Shown one piece after another: positions 45,467 through 56,980 of a DNA stretch of 64,000 nucleotides. The first letter of the stretch is position 1, and every line of letters starts with the position of its first letter. The notes below the pieces were generated by a model. It saw nothing but the letters and a program-made list of their open reading frames with translations, was not told the DNA's origin and did no database searches. The DNA is from Brachynemurus nebulosus. Lineage: Eukaryota > Arthropoda > Insecta > Neuroptera > Myrmeleontidae. Location: positions 3,663,501 to 3,727,500 of the forward strand of contig JAPWDM010000021.1 of NCBI GenBank assembly GCA_035578155.1. The letters run 5' to 3'. The translations under genes were made by a program, and so were the position numbers.

Positions 45467-47832
45467 TGTAGCAAAAAATTAAATTAAAAAATTAAAAATT
45501 AATATTATTATATTTATTGATTATTGATTGATAGGGGGGTTATGTTTTCGGGTTTGAATTTGGGTGCTACTTTTCGGGTTTAGTTGGGGTTTCGATCAGC
45601 AGAGCATTCTCCAGGTGTTACGGAGACGAGAGTGTGTGGCAGTGGAAGGTTATGGTCGCAGATCGTTTTCCCAAAACCACAAGATCCCCAAATAACCTGA
45701 AATTTTCTTTTCGACAACCAAAAGGGTGGTTTTGAATTAGAAATACGAAAGTTCATCAATTACAATTTATTACAATAAAAGGGTGACTCGAAACAATTTT
45801 TTGGATTACAATTTTTGGAATCTTTAAAATTTACGACAACAAATTATTACAAGTTTTTGAGAATTTATACATATTTTGAAAGACTGATAAGCCAATTCAA
45901 ATAAATTTACATAATATATTTTAAAATAGAATTTGCATCTTAGCCTTTGGTGTGGCCATACTTTCCAAACCGAGACGCACGATATAAGTATATGGTGTGT
46001 ACTGGCTATGGGAATGTATCACCACATCAGTTGGTAAATTTATACACCTTTGACTTAAATATAAATTTGAAGTTTCGAATTTTACGGAACAATTTTAAAT
46101 ATTGCTATAAAATATATTTTCTAAAGGTATGTTATTAATTAAATTAAATTGATGTCAGTATTTGAAATTTTATAATTGTATCTTTAAAATTTATGACTAG
46201 AATAACCTGTATAAGTATTTTATAAGTATCAAATTTCATGAAATTGTAAACTAGTCGATATTAATTTTGTTTAAGTTTCTTAATTAAAATTTTTTTTTGG
46301 TTTTTTTTTTATTTTTATTTTTCGATTTTTTTTTTTTTTGGTTTTTTTATCTTTAATTGTTTTTTTTGCTATAATTAAAGTGTCTAAGTTACGCTTAAAC
46401 ACGAGACGAGTGGGGCCTAAAATACGGCTTCCTTTACCCAAACGTGCTCCTTCGATTTCTTGAGGAGAAATCGGAAAGAAAAATTTTTACGACGAGAAAA
46501 CTATTGCAATTTTTATTGTGATATACGTGTCGGATTTCATACGAGGGAGCAAACTAAATTAAATTTAGCCTACCAGCGTTTACCACTGTCCAGACACGAT
46601 TGAACGCCTTTTGGAAATTTCAGAAATTACAGATGGCAAAAATAAATTCAGATTTAAATTAAAATGTTTTAGAAAGTTACGTTGCAAGTTAAATATTAAT
46701 AATGAGCTACATGATTTAAAAGATTTAAGCAGATATCGAAATAATCATAAAGGATGCACATGTTCTAAATTTTGTTTATCTAAAACCGGAAATAGTCATG
46801 TGATCCAATAATGATTAACTGTAAACACAATCTGTATATATTTGTTTGAGAATTTGCTTAATGATAATCTAAAATATAAATCTATGCAATTAACTAAATA
46901 TATCTATTTCTTAAACTACAAGTTATCTGAATTTTTAGTCTCTGACTTTTTTTGCTAAATCCCCAGAAATCTTTTGGAAATCTGAATGAATGCGAAAGTA
47001 CAAACGACGTTAAATATTCGAATATAAATTATTTTTACATGTTACACTTAATCATTTTTTCTTTTATATATCTAATATAAATTATCTTTTATTTTAGTTT
47101 ACATAAATTTCCAAAATATATTTATCTTAAATAAATTATACGATTTTTTCAAAATTTAAATTCATCCTACATGCTACGTTTAATTATTTTCTAATCATTT
47201 AAATATAAATTATTTTTTGACTACGTTTAAGTAAATTTCCAAATACATGTTATAATAAAATGATACTTATCTTAACTACGAGGAGTTTCTCCTTTTCAAC
47301 AATACACTTAAACAAATAATACTTAAACTAATTTTAAAATATATATTTTTTTTTCCTTTCATTTTTGATGTGAGCGGCCCGAAGGCCACTCGAGAAGAGA
47401 ACTTCTCCCTAACTGTCTTGTGTGCCCTTTTTAATTAGTATAAGTTACTTATTTTGTTATGTAATTTGTTTTGTTGATTATTTTTTTTTGAAAAATAAAT
47501 GTTTAATTAAATAACGTACGCACTTGTTATAAAGTTAATTACATTTCAGATTTCTGCAAACGTGTAATTAATTTTTACATTGCGCCTAGGTATCAATTTG
47601 AAATTATAACACTAGATGTCGTTAATATATAATTGATTTTATTAAATTCTATGATTTGATATATTGAACTGATATTAACTTCAAATGCAAAGTGTTAGAT
47701 GTCAGTGTTTAGACATTTTTACAAATCGATTAATTATTAATTAGATTAAAGTTTTATTATCGTTTTCCAAAGTAAATGAAATAAATAACGTGTTGAATTG
47801 ATTCATCACATGTAGCAATAATTATTGCTACA
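45467..47832 (-). repeat. 5' LTR (right copy), uninterrupted, 2,366 bp
   Basis: Nearly identical to the left LTR once the two insertions there are removed. It contains no credible gene; short plus-strand frames at 45,947-46,138 and 46,611-46,811 are shared by both LTRs but have no recognisable domain. It serves as the natural empty site for the MITE (TA at 45,912) and the LINE (about 46,250-46,262). Confidence 0.9.
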
Positions 47833-48273
47833 AGTGCTAAGCTGGTCAATTTCTTTAGAAGCATCCATTGGTGGCGCCGGAACGGGGTGATTTTCATAAT
47901 GCGGGCAAGGTCTTTGAGCAGATGGCGTTTCAATATAACTATGTTTTCTCTTTTTGCGCGTATTAAGCCCTTCTGTCTTATTTATGCAAAAATAACAATC
48001 TTCAATGTGATCCTTTTGTTCTTTCCACAGCATCGGTGTTGCGAAAGGCAAACATGATCGGCGGCCGGATAGCCAATCTCGCAAGTATTTACCACAACTC
48101 GAGCATATTACATTCGGAACCCAGGGCTTGTCTTGATTTTTCACTGGTATTCCGAAATAAAGTTCGTAAGCACGACAGATTCTGGGACTGAAGTTTTCGC
48201 TCGTATTTTTTGTAGTGAATTTACCACACACGTAACAAAAATTGTTAGGATTGCTTTCACAGGAACGAAGCAT

Positions 48274-49125
48274 ATCAAAAATATAAATTCACAAAGTTTT
48301 AGTTCAAACTTCACAATAAAAACTAAAAACAAAATTTGTTTGATACACTTAAGACGTTGCTGTATGTTACAGTGCTATTACCACGTCATACACTAATTAT
48401 ATTTTCACGGTGTTTGATAGCGAACGCCAGCGCAATCTTAACGTTCTTTATGATGTATTAAATCTAGTAAAGTAAATCCGTGCTATAATAACGAACAAGT
48501 CGAAACTTGCGAGAGTGCGGCGAACACAATACAAGATTAAACTTGCATAGCTCGATAACTCGAGCTAAGACACTTGTAATATTATAATTGATGATTAATA
48601 TTTACCAAGTACTGCCTATTTTTGTATTTCATCATTCATGGGCAAAACCATTGTTAACCAGTGCTCAGCCACATTTTTTTTTTCGGCAAACATCAGAATT
48701 ACAGCGTGTTGTAGTCCTCTACAATTTACCCAAATTTTCATATATTCAACAAAATCCCTAATAATTTAATACTTCGTATTAATGAAATTGTATCTGTTGC
48801 ATGTGAATTAGTAAATATGGAAAACCCAATTATTAAAACTACGATAAAAGGACCAGAGTTTCAACTGAACTAGGAACCTGAATCCGATTATTTGGTTAAT
48901 TAACAAATAATGATTTAAAAAGTAATTATTTACATATCATTAAAATGCATAGATAATTGTTTCTTCTAATTATTATTTGTTAATTAACCAATCACATTAT
49001 ATAATGAATATAAATACAAATTGATTAATGTACAATAAAGTAAATTTATATTATGAAATTTTATTTGTTTCTTTATTTGACTTCATTAAAAAATCTAATT
49101 ATTAAAAAATAATACAATAACTTTT
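48274..49125. other. Spacer with a 20-bp inverted repeat
   Basis: 48,892-48,911 and 48,972-48,991 are exact inverse copies (TTGGTTAATTAACAAATAAT) around a 60-base loop, possibly a small MITE. The first 200 bases should hold the promoter of the repeat-protein gene on the minus strand; no motif stands out. Confidence 0.5.
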
Positions 49126-50259
49126 TTAACAGATAGTTACATAGTAATTCAATATATTTTTATTAAACTTTTTATAATTTCCACCAACATATAAATAATC
49201 GTTTTTTTTTATAACAGTTGATAAATCACTAGAAGATGGTTTCTCATTACAAACTAACTTTGGAAGATAATAATTAAAATAAAATTTTGAAAGATTTGGA
49301 ATTACATTTGTTAAAAAATGTTCATCTCTCTTCACTCTTACTAACACACTCTTTTGTGGAGAATATACATACAAATCACAGAAATAAATATTTGTGACAT
49401 ACATTTGAATTTGTATTTGAGTGTAAATTTCACAACTAGTTTTTAATTGCACGCCGTTCTCATTTCTTATTAAATAATTAACATTATATTTATTATTCAG
49501 TCGATCATAAAGATATTTGTTTCTGCACTTACATGGACATTTTACTTCCAATAGTCTCCTGTCCCAAATATTGTTTCCAAAACTAATTATTCCATCCGGC
49601 GATCACGCTAGGCATGGTTGAGGAAGTTTTACTATAAGTCCAACTTTAGTAACATGACTTTCTGGGTGCAAATAATCCTCTTTATATTGTTTAAGCGCGT
49701 TATCTTTCGTATTTTTACCATATGTGGTCGCAGGTGTAGTGACCTTTTTTAAATTTATTAAATCATCTACTAATTTATCTGAATTACGGGTACTTTTTAT
49801 TTTATGACTAGTACTGGCAGTAATTCTCAGTCCTCTTTCTTGATACCATATTTCATCTATCGATTTTTCAATAGTTTCACAAGCAATATTAAAAGTCTTT
49901 TTAAGATCACAAATAATATTTTTTTCATAAAATTTCCAAACTTCTTGTGAGAATTGATAATTTTGTGAATAAAATGGAAAAAATATTGTAACGAGAGTAT
50001 TTCGTTTATTATAGGTGAATCCTTTTCTTGTAAATGTTGTTTATATGACAAATGTTTTATTCCTACGAGTGCTTCAGCTGCTACAGTTTCTTTTCTATTC
50101 AATTCTTCGAATTTTGCGTTAACATACAAAGGTGATTCACGTAATGCACACAGTGTTGATGAATTTACTGCGATTGGCCTCATTTCTAAAGCTTCCTTAC
50201 AAAAGCTTGGTTCCCCGTTTTTGAGATACGCTTTTTTTATGTAGAACTTTAATCAGAAT

Positions 50260-50333
<74 letters not shown>

Positions 50334-50705
50334 ACAGCACAAATGTGCTTACACTGACCTGAATTGCCTGCTTTGCAACTATAAAAAGCATCTTTATACA
50401 CCCTATTTTCATCAACCTAGAAAAACGAAGATTTAATGTAGCTTAAAAAAGGACGAATTAACTAATTGTTTCATAATTTTAAAGTAAACTTATATTTATT
50501 TTTACTACATAACGCTCGCTTACTTGCGTCTGGGCAACAACCTTTGCAGTTATGTTCACTTCTTTTTTATTTATCTTTATATTTAGTTTCTGTTACATCT
50601 ATAACATGACCAGCTTCCACCAATTTTAAACCTTTATTAAAGTTTTGACCTTTTTTAATATTTGCTGTAATTGGACAAAATCCAAATTTTATAGCTTTTG
50701 TCATT
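49126..50705 (-). pseudogene. SWIM zinc finger plus YqaJ-type exonuclease/recombinase gene, decayed
   Basis: From a likely ATG at 50,705 (MTKAIKFGFCPITANIKKG) the minus strand gives, after breaks, a SWIM-like finger (VYKDAFYSCKAGNSGQCKHI, about 50,380; C-x-A-G..CKH pattern), a middle block (RESPLYVNAKFEELNRKETV at 50,130; IWYQERGLRITAS near 49,845), and a YqaJ-type nuclease fold: SPDG near 49,600, LLEVKCP at 49,550 and YTQIQIQMYVTN at about 49,430, the D..E-x-K..Q-x-Q pattern of the PD-(D/E)xK exonucleases used in phage and viral recombination. A TGA just before SPDG, an (AT)n tract at 50,262-50,332 and several shifts break it. Genes of this SWIM-YqaJ type are repeated in arthropod genomes; I infer a mobile-element origin but cannot name the element. 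Confidence 0.65.
50262..50332. repeat. (AT)n microsatellite
   Basis: Thirty-five AT units, lying between the SWIM-like and middle blocks of the gene relic on the minus strand; it may mark an intron or an insertion. Confidence 0.95.
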
Positions 50706-51068
50706 TTCTAAAAATTGCACAATCTAAGCGTTGCTAAGCGTATAACTTTCTTTCCCACACTTGCCACCAAAGAGCAGTTCTGTCATTTAGGAACGACATC
50801 TGTCGACTGTGCAAGTTCCCATAGAATAAACTTTTTCTTTTTTACATTGCAACGATAGTCGTAACGACAGTTAGGTTCAAATAGAGGTATTTATTTTTAC
50901 ACGTAAATAAAAATCTAAAAATATTTAAGTAAAAATTATTGAGCTCATAACCGGGCGCGACATCTTGTATTGGATGACCTTACAAGTATTTTATTTTCAA
51001 ATTAGTGAACGTATTGGTTCGTATTCTTGTTAATTCATATTACATATTGTAAAATCAAAATTTAGAAA
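50706..51068. other. Noncoding spacer
   Basis: No gene or repeat recognised. Confidence 0.3.
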
Positions 51069-51074
51069 AATCTA

Positions 51075-51500
<426 letters not shown>

Positions 51501-52660
51501 ACCTGGTCCTTCGAAAACCATTGGAATTATCTACAAATTTTGCCATATACACAACAGGTAGGTAATTCAAAACTAATAAAATGGTATATATTTTAAATAT
51601 TTGAAAAATTTACAAATATATCTGCGAAATATGTTTTATGTTGCTTTCTGTACTTTCTGTTCTTGCTTTTTCAGTACTATAACATTATAAATAATACCAT
51701 GAAATAACAATAAACTTTCAAAATTTCATGTTTTGGTTATAAAAAAAATATTGATGCTTACGAAGATATACAATTCATGTTATATATTATGTATAATATA
51801 CATATCTACACAACGAAGGGTAGTTTTCAGTTTAATATGTACCTAATCTTGTGTTAGGTACAAAGTACAAACTACATACATGATACAAATGTAGCAGTCG
51901 CAACATAAGCAGTACATAACAGTTTATAGTGATGTAGCTGTTGTACGATGCAGAGAACAGAAATAGCAGTAGCAGTTTTAAAAATCGCAGTCACAACATT
52001 GTTTGAGTTGCAGTCGCAGCTTGCGATATACGTTGTTTTAATATTTACTTAATATTTGCGACAAAATCGCAGTCTGCAATTTTACATACCATCCTTACAG
52101 AGAAAGTGAAAGCGGTGTGGGAAAAAGATTTGTAAATGTTTAGCTGGAATATATTTGATAGATTTAAGCGTTACTTCATGGTATTCCGTTTTAAAATTGT
52201 CTTTTAAGTTTATCTGGAAATTATTATTTGGAAATACTTTGGTTGGGAGTAAGCCAAAAGACGTTCTATTGAAGCATCTTTTGATTTCAGAACTCGTTGT
52301 TAATATTTGTTAATGAGAATATTTTTTACACTTATTTCTACCCAAGTTTCTTTGCTCTGCTAGTGTTAATGAATGCTTGACAAGAAGCAGGTTCCTTATT
52401 TTTGTCTTTTCTGACACTGGATGCACAATTTCACACTGGATGCATCTCCTTGTTAGTAATCGTACACACTGCGTGCGATACTGGACCGAGCGAGTCTGAT
52501 TCTAGCTAGTGTTTATACTGCTTGCTGTTTTGTGCCTTGCGATTTGCTGAATTTGACAGATCACTGCAATTGTCGGTTTATTTTCCATAATTATACACAC
52601 CGGTATTTTATTATATGCAATAAATTTTTGTATACAAACTTTGCTATAATAAGGTAAACT
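51501..52660. other. No gene recognised
   Basis: AT-rich, with loosely repeated GCAGTCGCAAC / GTAGCAGT words at about 51,890-52,075 that look like a degenerate simple repeat. The element carrying the Harbinger transposase may begin in this stretch, but I found no terminal repeat. Confidence 0.35.
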
Positions 52661-53099
52661 ATTTAAAATGAATAATTTTATTTTATATACTTACTTTTTG
52701 CAAAGTAATATAAGGTTACGTTTAAGACAAAAAAGGCTCTTTAGAAATCATTCGTACCGGGTCCATGAAATAAATAAAAATAGGTACGAACATGGTGAAT
52801 TTCATCATCTTCTACGTCAGCTACGACAGAATCCACAAAAATTTTGGGGTATTTTAGAATGACTTCTAGTACCTTCGATTATATTTTAAATACCATTAGT
52901 CTTATAATTTCAAAACAGAACACAAATTTTTGGCGAGCTATACCTGCTGAAAGGTTGATGATTACAATAAGGTAAGTAGATATATGTACATATATTTAAG
53001 AATGCAATAAAATTTAGAAAAAGTTTAATTAAATAGTAATAATAATAAAAATTATTGGTACTGATTGTAGTTTTCGTAATGTGAAGCAGTTTCGTAGTA

Positions 53100-53695
53100 T
53101 GCTTGTGAAGGAATTTCTTCTGTTTCACATCGTTTCCTGCGTCTTCGTTATTTCTTCATACAGTAGTTCCTGTATTCTTAACCTCAAATACATTTGCCTT
53201 TCAAAAGGAAAATTTTTTATAGGTTTCCACAAACTCACTAGAAAATGATGTCTCATCAAAACTTTCTTAAGAATGTCTTTTCCATAACTGTAATTTTTGT
53301 GTTTCTGAATTTATTAATTCTTTATGTTCATTCACTTTTCTTTTTTTTCCCTTTTTGGGTTGAGGCTCAGAAAAATGAGTTGAAAATGTTGGCGTTGGAC
53401 TTAATGAGTGATCATCAGGCTGTGGTGTTGGTGAACGTCTTTCATTAACGTCATAGTTTTCGGGTGTAAATCTTGACGCGGAGAGCACTATGTCGTCAGG
53501 TTGTGTAGCCTCGTCTTCGATGAGACTTGTACACATCTGCGTAAAATTCATTGTTTCTTTTAAAAACTCTAAATTTTTAAACCGTATTCATCTTGGTGCT
53601 GAAAGGGAAGAAGCTGGATTTTCAGATAGTTTTATATCGAGTTTTTTAAATTCCATACGAAAATTGTCACCCAAATGCTTCCATTTTTTTTAATA
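53100..53695 (-). CDS. MADF/BESS-type DNA-binding partner of the Harbinger element (C-terminal part)
   Basis: Minus-strand translation gives KKWKHLGDNFRMEFKKL and SLSAPRWIRFKNLEFLKETM, the end of a MADF-like domain, then an acidic and Ser/Pro/Thr-rich linker (the open part is 53,267-53,551), a basic KKGKKRK cluster that could be a nuclear localisation signal, and after a break a BESS-like helix (FPFERQMYLRLRIQELLYEE near 53,190). Harbinger transposons usually carry such a second protein, which binds DNA and brings the nuclease into the nucleus. The N-terminal half of the MADF domain was not found; it may lie in an upstream exon. Position is odd: opposite strand, within the apparent intron of the nuclease. 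Confidence 0.55.
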
Positions 53696-55091
53696 TCAAT
53701 ACTAAAATAAAAAATAAATAAATAATGTTACAGAATAATTTAAATAAAATTGAATTTAAAAATTTTAAATCTGAAATTAAGAAAATTTCTGAAATAGAAA
53801 ATTTAAGGTATTGACAAATCAAAAAAATTGAGTTGTGAGAGCATGTTACTTTATTTTAAAATTTAGTGTGAATTATTAATTATAAGTAATTTTTTTTTTC
53901 TTTTAAAAATATAAAAAAAAATATTTCTCTTTTTTTTTTAAATATTTCTCAGGGCGTAGGGTTCTTTAAACTAGCAAAATTAAAATTTTAACAATGAAAT
54001 TGTATTAACAAAATTCAGACAATTAAAATGTATGCATATGAATTAAATTTAAGGCACAACCATATTATTTAAAAGAACAACATCTTAAATAATTAAATGA
54101 TTTTAAAATCTGTTTTAACCGGGTTTAGTTTGATTAGAACAATTGAATTTCAAAAAAGAAGTTTTACATAGACAAAAAACAAAACACTGAATCATTAAAG
54201 TCACTAAACCGAAATAGTTGGAAATATAAGTACACTTAGGAGCGTCGGATTTATCACTATTAAACAGATATGTAACACGTTGGAACTAGTAGGTGATAAG
54301 CTGTAAGGTTTTCACTAGGAAATTGTCAAAATACACTTATCTCTCAGACTGGTAGAAAGCAGGAACTTGTGACTAATTCTTCGCCATGGTATACCGGCAT
54401 ACAGGAACCCTCTCAATGGCCTTCCACATGAATTTCAAATGTTCAGGAAACTCATCAGGTGTCAACATTCCACGTAAATTTCAATTTCAGCAACCAATTC
54501 ACAAGTGAAGCCGTCCCATTCTTGTTGGAAAAGAGTGTACTTTTAAAAAAATTAACCTTTGATTATTCAACCATAACTGTAGCTATTTAACCATATCTGT
54601 TGCTATTTAACCAAAACTGTCGCACAAGAAAAATACAATTATTTGTACGTTCACAACAAATTTAAATAAAACTATCACAAGTTATGAGCAAATACATTTT
54701 CAAAATTACAAGTTACCAAAAAATTCAACTCAACAATAAAATTAACAAATGTTTAAATAAATTAAGATTTCATACCTGTCGCACCAAAGGGAGCCGAGAA
54801 ATTTCCAAAATGAAAAGGGATTTTAAATTGATTTCACCGAGCTTAAATAGCTGTCATGCCAATGTATAATAGATATATACTTCATTATTTACAAGAATAA
54901 CTACGACCCTTAATATAATAAATCTATGTACATACAACTTCATAGTGTGTATTGGGGTGCTTTCCACTCGTGTTGGAAGATATACAGTGGGTACTTTCTC
55001 ACATTGTAAGACTTACAATAAATATTTCAATTAAGCAAAATTTTTAAAATTTTCCACTTCAAATTCGGGTGAAACACGTAATAATAACAAA

Positions 55092-55126
<35 letters not shown>

Positions 55127-55218
55127 AATAAATAAATTACTTTAAATAATATGTAATACATTGTTAATAAATAATTTAATACTGTTAATATTAAAAATAC
55201 TGTTTTCTTATTTTAAAG
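53696..55218. other. AT-rich apparent intron of the Harbinger nuclease
   Basis: No further gene seen. A (AAAT)n tract lies at 55,088-55,128. The stretch 54,360-54,540 has slightly better coding composition on the minus strand but no recognised domain. Confidence 0.35.
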
Positions 55219-55555
55219 ATTTTTTCAACTGGTATGTTGTATCGAGCAATTGCCTATTGTTTTAGAATTGGATTTTCTACTGTAGAAAAAATTGTTGAAG
55301 AAGTTTGCATTGCTATTTGGCAAATTTTACGACCTATTCACATGCCGCTACCTACTACAGAGAAACTATCATCTGCACAATTTTATTCAAAATGGGATTT
55401 TCCAAATCGTGTAGGATGTATTGATGGGAAACACTTTCGTATAAAGTGCCCTAGTAATTCTGGAAGCATGTTTTTTAACTACAAGAAATATTTTTCAATT
55501 ATGCTAAAGAAATCGGTTAATTACCACATTTTGTATTGCCTGGGTCTGACATAAT

Positions 55556-56180
55556 TTAAAGCTTTCAAAATGGCAGTTAATTCACCAGTAAAAACAGATG
55601 AATTATCCGACATACGATATTTTATTGCTGTATCATTAATTACAATTACAGCTCCGACATGTGTATTTATTTTGGATGAATCAGTGTATATATGAGTGTA
55701 TTGACTATATTTAGCTACATTTATGTCGAAACTTATTTTTATAAGTTTGGGATTCGTTATTTTTTTTAGGTAGTTCTAACAGACTTATATTTACTCTGAT
55801 TGGCGTCGCTATCCAAGGCGGTTTATTAGCTTTATAATTTTTGGGATGAGCTGATTAATAGAATCTAATATTTTTTGTAGAAAAATATGTAATGGTTGGA
55901 CTACAGATGGTTTATTTTGATAATAATGTTGATATCTGTCAGATACAATATTATTATATGAAATTTAATGTGTTTCTTCATACTCGCAATGTTCGTATAA
56001 TATTTAGCTGCTAGAAGTTTTCTTATACAAAGTGGTGGCTCCGATATTTCACAAAGCATGCTGGGCTACTGGTGTAGTACGGAAAGCACCCATAATTAAA
56101 CGAATTGCAGTATTATGCACAATATCTAGGGGTTTTAGAGTTTTATTACTTCCTGGTGAGTAAGTAAGACCCATAACCTA
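55556..56180 (-). pseudogene. LINE fragment: post-RT region and start of RNase H
   Basis: The minus strand reads TLKPLDIVHNTAIRLIMGAFRTTPVAQHALCEISEPPL (about 56,140-56,030), then after decay HIYTDSSKINTHVGAVIV (first RNase H Asp, about 55,690) and SSVFTGELTAILKAL (Glu, about 55,590). The same blocks in the same order occur in ORF2 of the intact I-clade LINE, but the sequences differ, so this is a distinct relative. It truncates the Harbinger nuclease at about 55,510-55,556. Confidence 0.75.
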
Positions 56181-56225
56181 TGATGGACTTTGAATATGTT
56201 AGTGATTTTTGTACTTTGGGTTGTT

Positions 56226-56618
56226 TCAGATTTTGGGCGAAACGTTCCGTTGTTTATTTACACTTCCTTTGCTTGATTCTGAATCTTGTTCTAACGGAGA
56301 CGATGCAATCCTTTTTTTAACTTCGCTCTGCGATACATTCACTTCAATTTGATTGTCGTTTGTGATTGTTCGCTCTTGAGAATCATTGCTGCTACTTGAT
56401 GTTTTTCCATCTACAATTTTTACAATTTTATAATATTTTATGTACGCCTTGATTCCTTCTTTGCTTAGTTTTTCTATTTCAGGTTGTAAATGCTTTCGTT
56501 TTTCGAGAACTTTAATCGGAATATCTGACGTGCGTGACATGCGAGTTGATCGGGACTTCCAACACCAGATTGACGTGGTTGAAGTATAAAATCGAACTTT
56601 CTGACACCAGTAATTCAA
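56226..56618 (-). CDS. Unidentified 130-codon open frame
   Basis: A hydrophilic, Lys/Glu/Ser-rich frame (PIKVLEKRKHLQPEIEKLSK; then SSSSNDSQERTITNDNQ). It has better composition than chance frames here and lies directly upstream of a LINE fragment on the same strand, so it could be a remnant of that element's gag-like ORF1. No zinc knuckle or other motif confirms this. Confidence 0.25.
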   Translation of the reverse strand: MNYWCQKVRFYTSTTSIWCWKSRSTRMSRTSDIPIKVLEKRKHLQPEIEKLSKEGIKAYIKYYKIVKIVDGKTSSSSNDSQERTITNDNQIEVNVSQSEVKKRIASSPLEQDSESSKGSVNKQRNVSPKI

Positions 56619-56887
56619 TTAATTTAAATTGAGGAATTACACCCAATTTACCATAAAGTTGTTCTCGTAGATTTTTCTTATTTAAAGAATTAATTACTTT
56701 TCAACTTTATTACTTTAACACTTTTAATTCACACTCTAAAGATCTGACTCTAGAAATGTTATTTGAAAATAAAGACTTTAAATATGATTTATCATTATAG
56801 TTATTGCATAATAAAATAATTAACAATAAGCGACAATAATTGCAGATTTAAAATATTCGACTAAAATTTTTGACTAAAATTTGGTAT

Positions 56888-56888
<1 letters not shown>

Positions 56889-56975
<87 letters not shown>
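56889..56975. repeat. (TA)n microsatellite
   Basis: Uninterrupted TA dinucleotides, ending at TACATCCCGG. Confidence 0.95.

Positions 56976-56980
<5 letters not shown>

Larger units (their letters stand above)
33294..47832 (-). mobile_element. LTR retrotransposon with 2.37-kb LTRs and a reduced internal region
   Basis: Both LTRs begin TGTAGCAAAAAAT and end ATTATTGCTACA on the plus strand, i.e. TG..CA with a 7-base inverted tip. The flanks are AGTG at 33,290-33,293 and AGTG at 47,833-47,836, a 4-bp duplication. The coding relic inside is on the minus strand, so the 5' LTR is the right-hand one. The internal part is only 43,533-45,466 (1.9 kb) and encodes just an integrase relic; gag, protease, RT and RNase H are missing, so it must be mobilised by a relative. 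Next to the 3' LTR the minus strand has CAAACGGGGTGAAA, a fair polypurine tract. After the 5' LTR it has TGGTAGCAG, a possible primer-binding site. Confidence 0.85.
32100..48273 (-). pseudogene. Copy 2 of the arthropod repeat-protein gene, split by an LTR retrotransposon
   Basis: The N-terminal part (48,273-47,833) begins at an ATG and carries four Cys pairs or near-pairs (CYVCGKF, CRAYELYF, ICSSCGKYL, CYFC), suggesting a zinc-binding domain. The frame stops being its own at the LTR boundary and resumes at 33,293 with EEDDFTDPDFSPHSQ, ELNDLVRDLSLSKSQAELL, then the central block at 32,507-33,064 (MDDKNHLVYCNDIDALFEAFG; GYTKYCCFLCLWDSR; HIKLGLMKNFVKALN), and the C-terminal block to about 32,100 (HSHLDFCPEN-like; ERFHQDI-like). 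Without the insertion the reading frame is continuous across the junction, apart from an in-frame stop near 33,123 and stops near 32,170-32,510. Function unknown; the same family appears at 1.1-1.9 kb. Confidence 0.75.
52668..55510 (+). pseudogene. PIF/Harbinger nuclease (ALP1/HARBI1-like), exons 1 and partial 2
   Basis: Exon 1 (52,668-52,970) encodes the N-terminal block YRVHEINKNRYEHGEFHHLLRQL and, after a frameshift near 52,857, STFDYILNTIS..NTNFWRAIPAERLMITIR, ending at a GTAAGT donor. Exon 2 (from 55,219, after TTTTAAAG) continues TGMLYRAIAYCFRIGFSTVEKIVEEVC, then KWDFPNRVGCIDGKHFRIKCP (first catalytic Asp in the CIDGKH box) and FFNYKKYFSIML, where it breaks off at about 55,510. Such nucleases work with a Myb/MADF partner to cut the transposon ends. 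The second Asp and the Glu are missing because the sequence switches to a LINE fragment. Confidence 0.8.

Noticed and set aside
45947..46811. Plus-strand frames shared by both LTRs as an LTR-encoded gene
   Set aside because: They are conserved only because the LTRs are recent duplicates; the MITE insertion and small indels near the frames in one copy give no sign of selection, and no domain is recognised.
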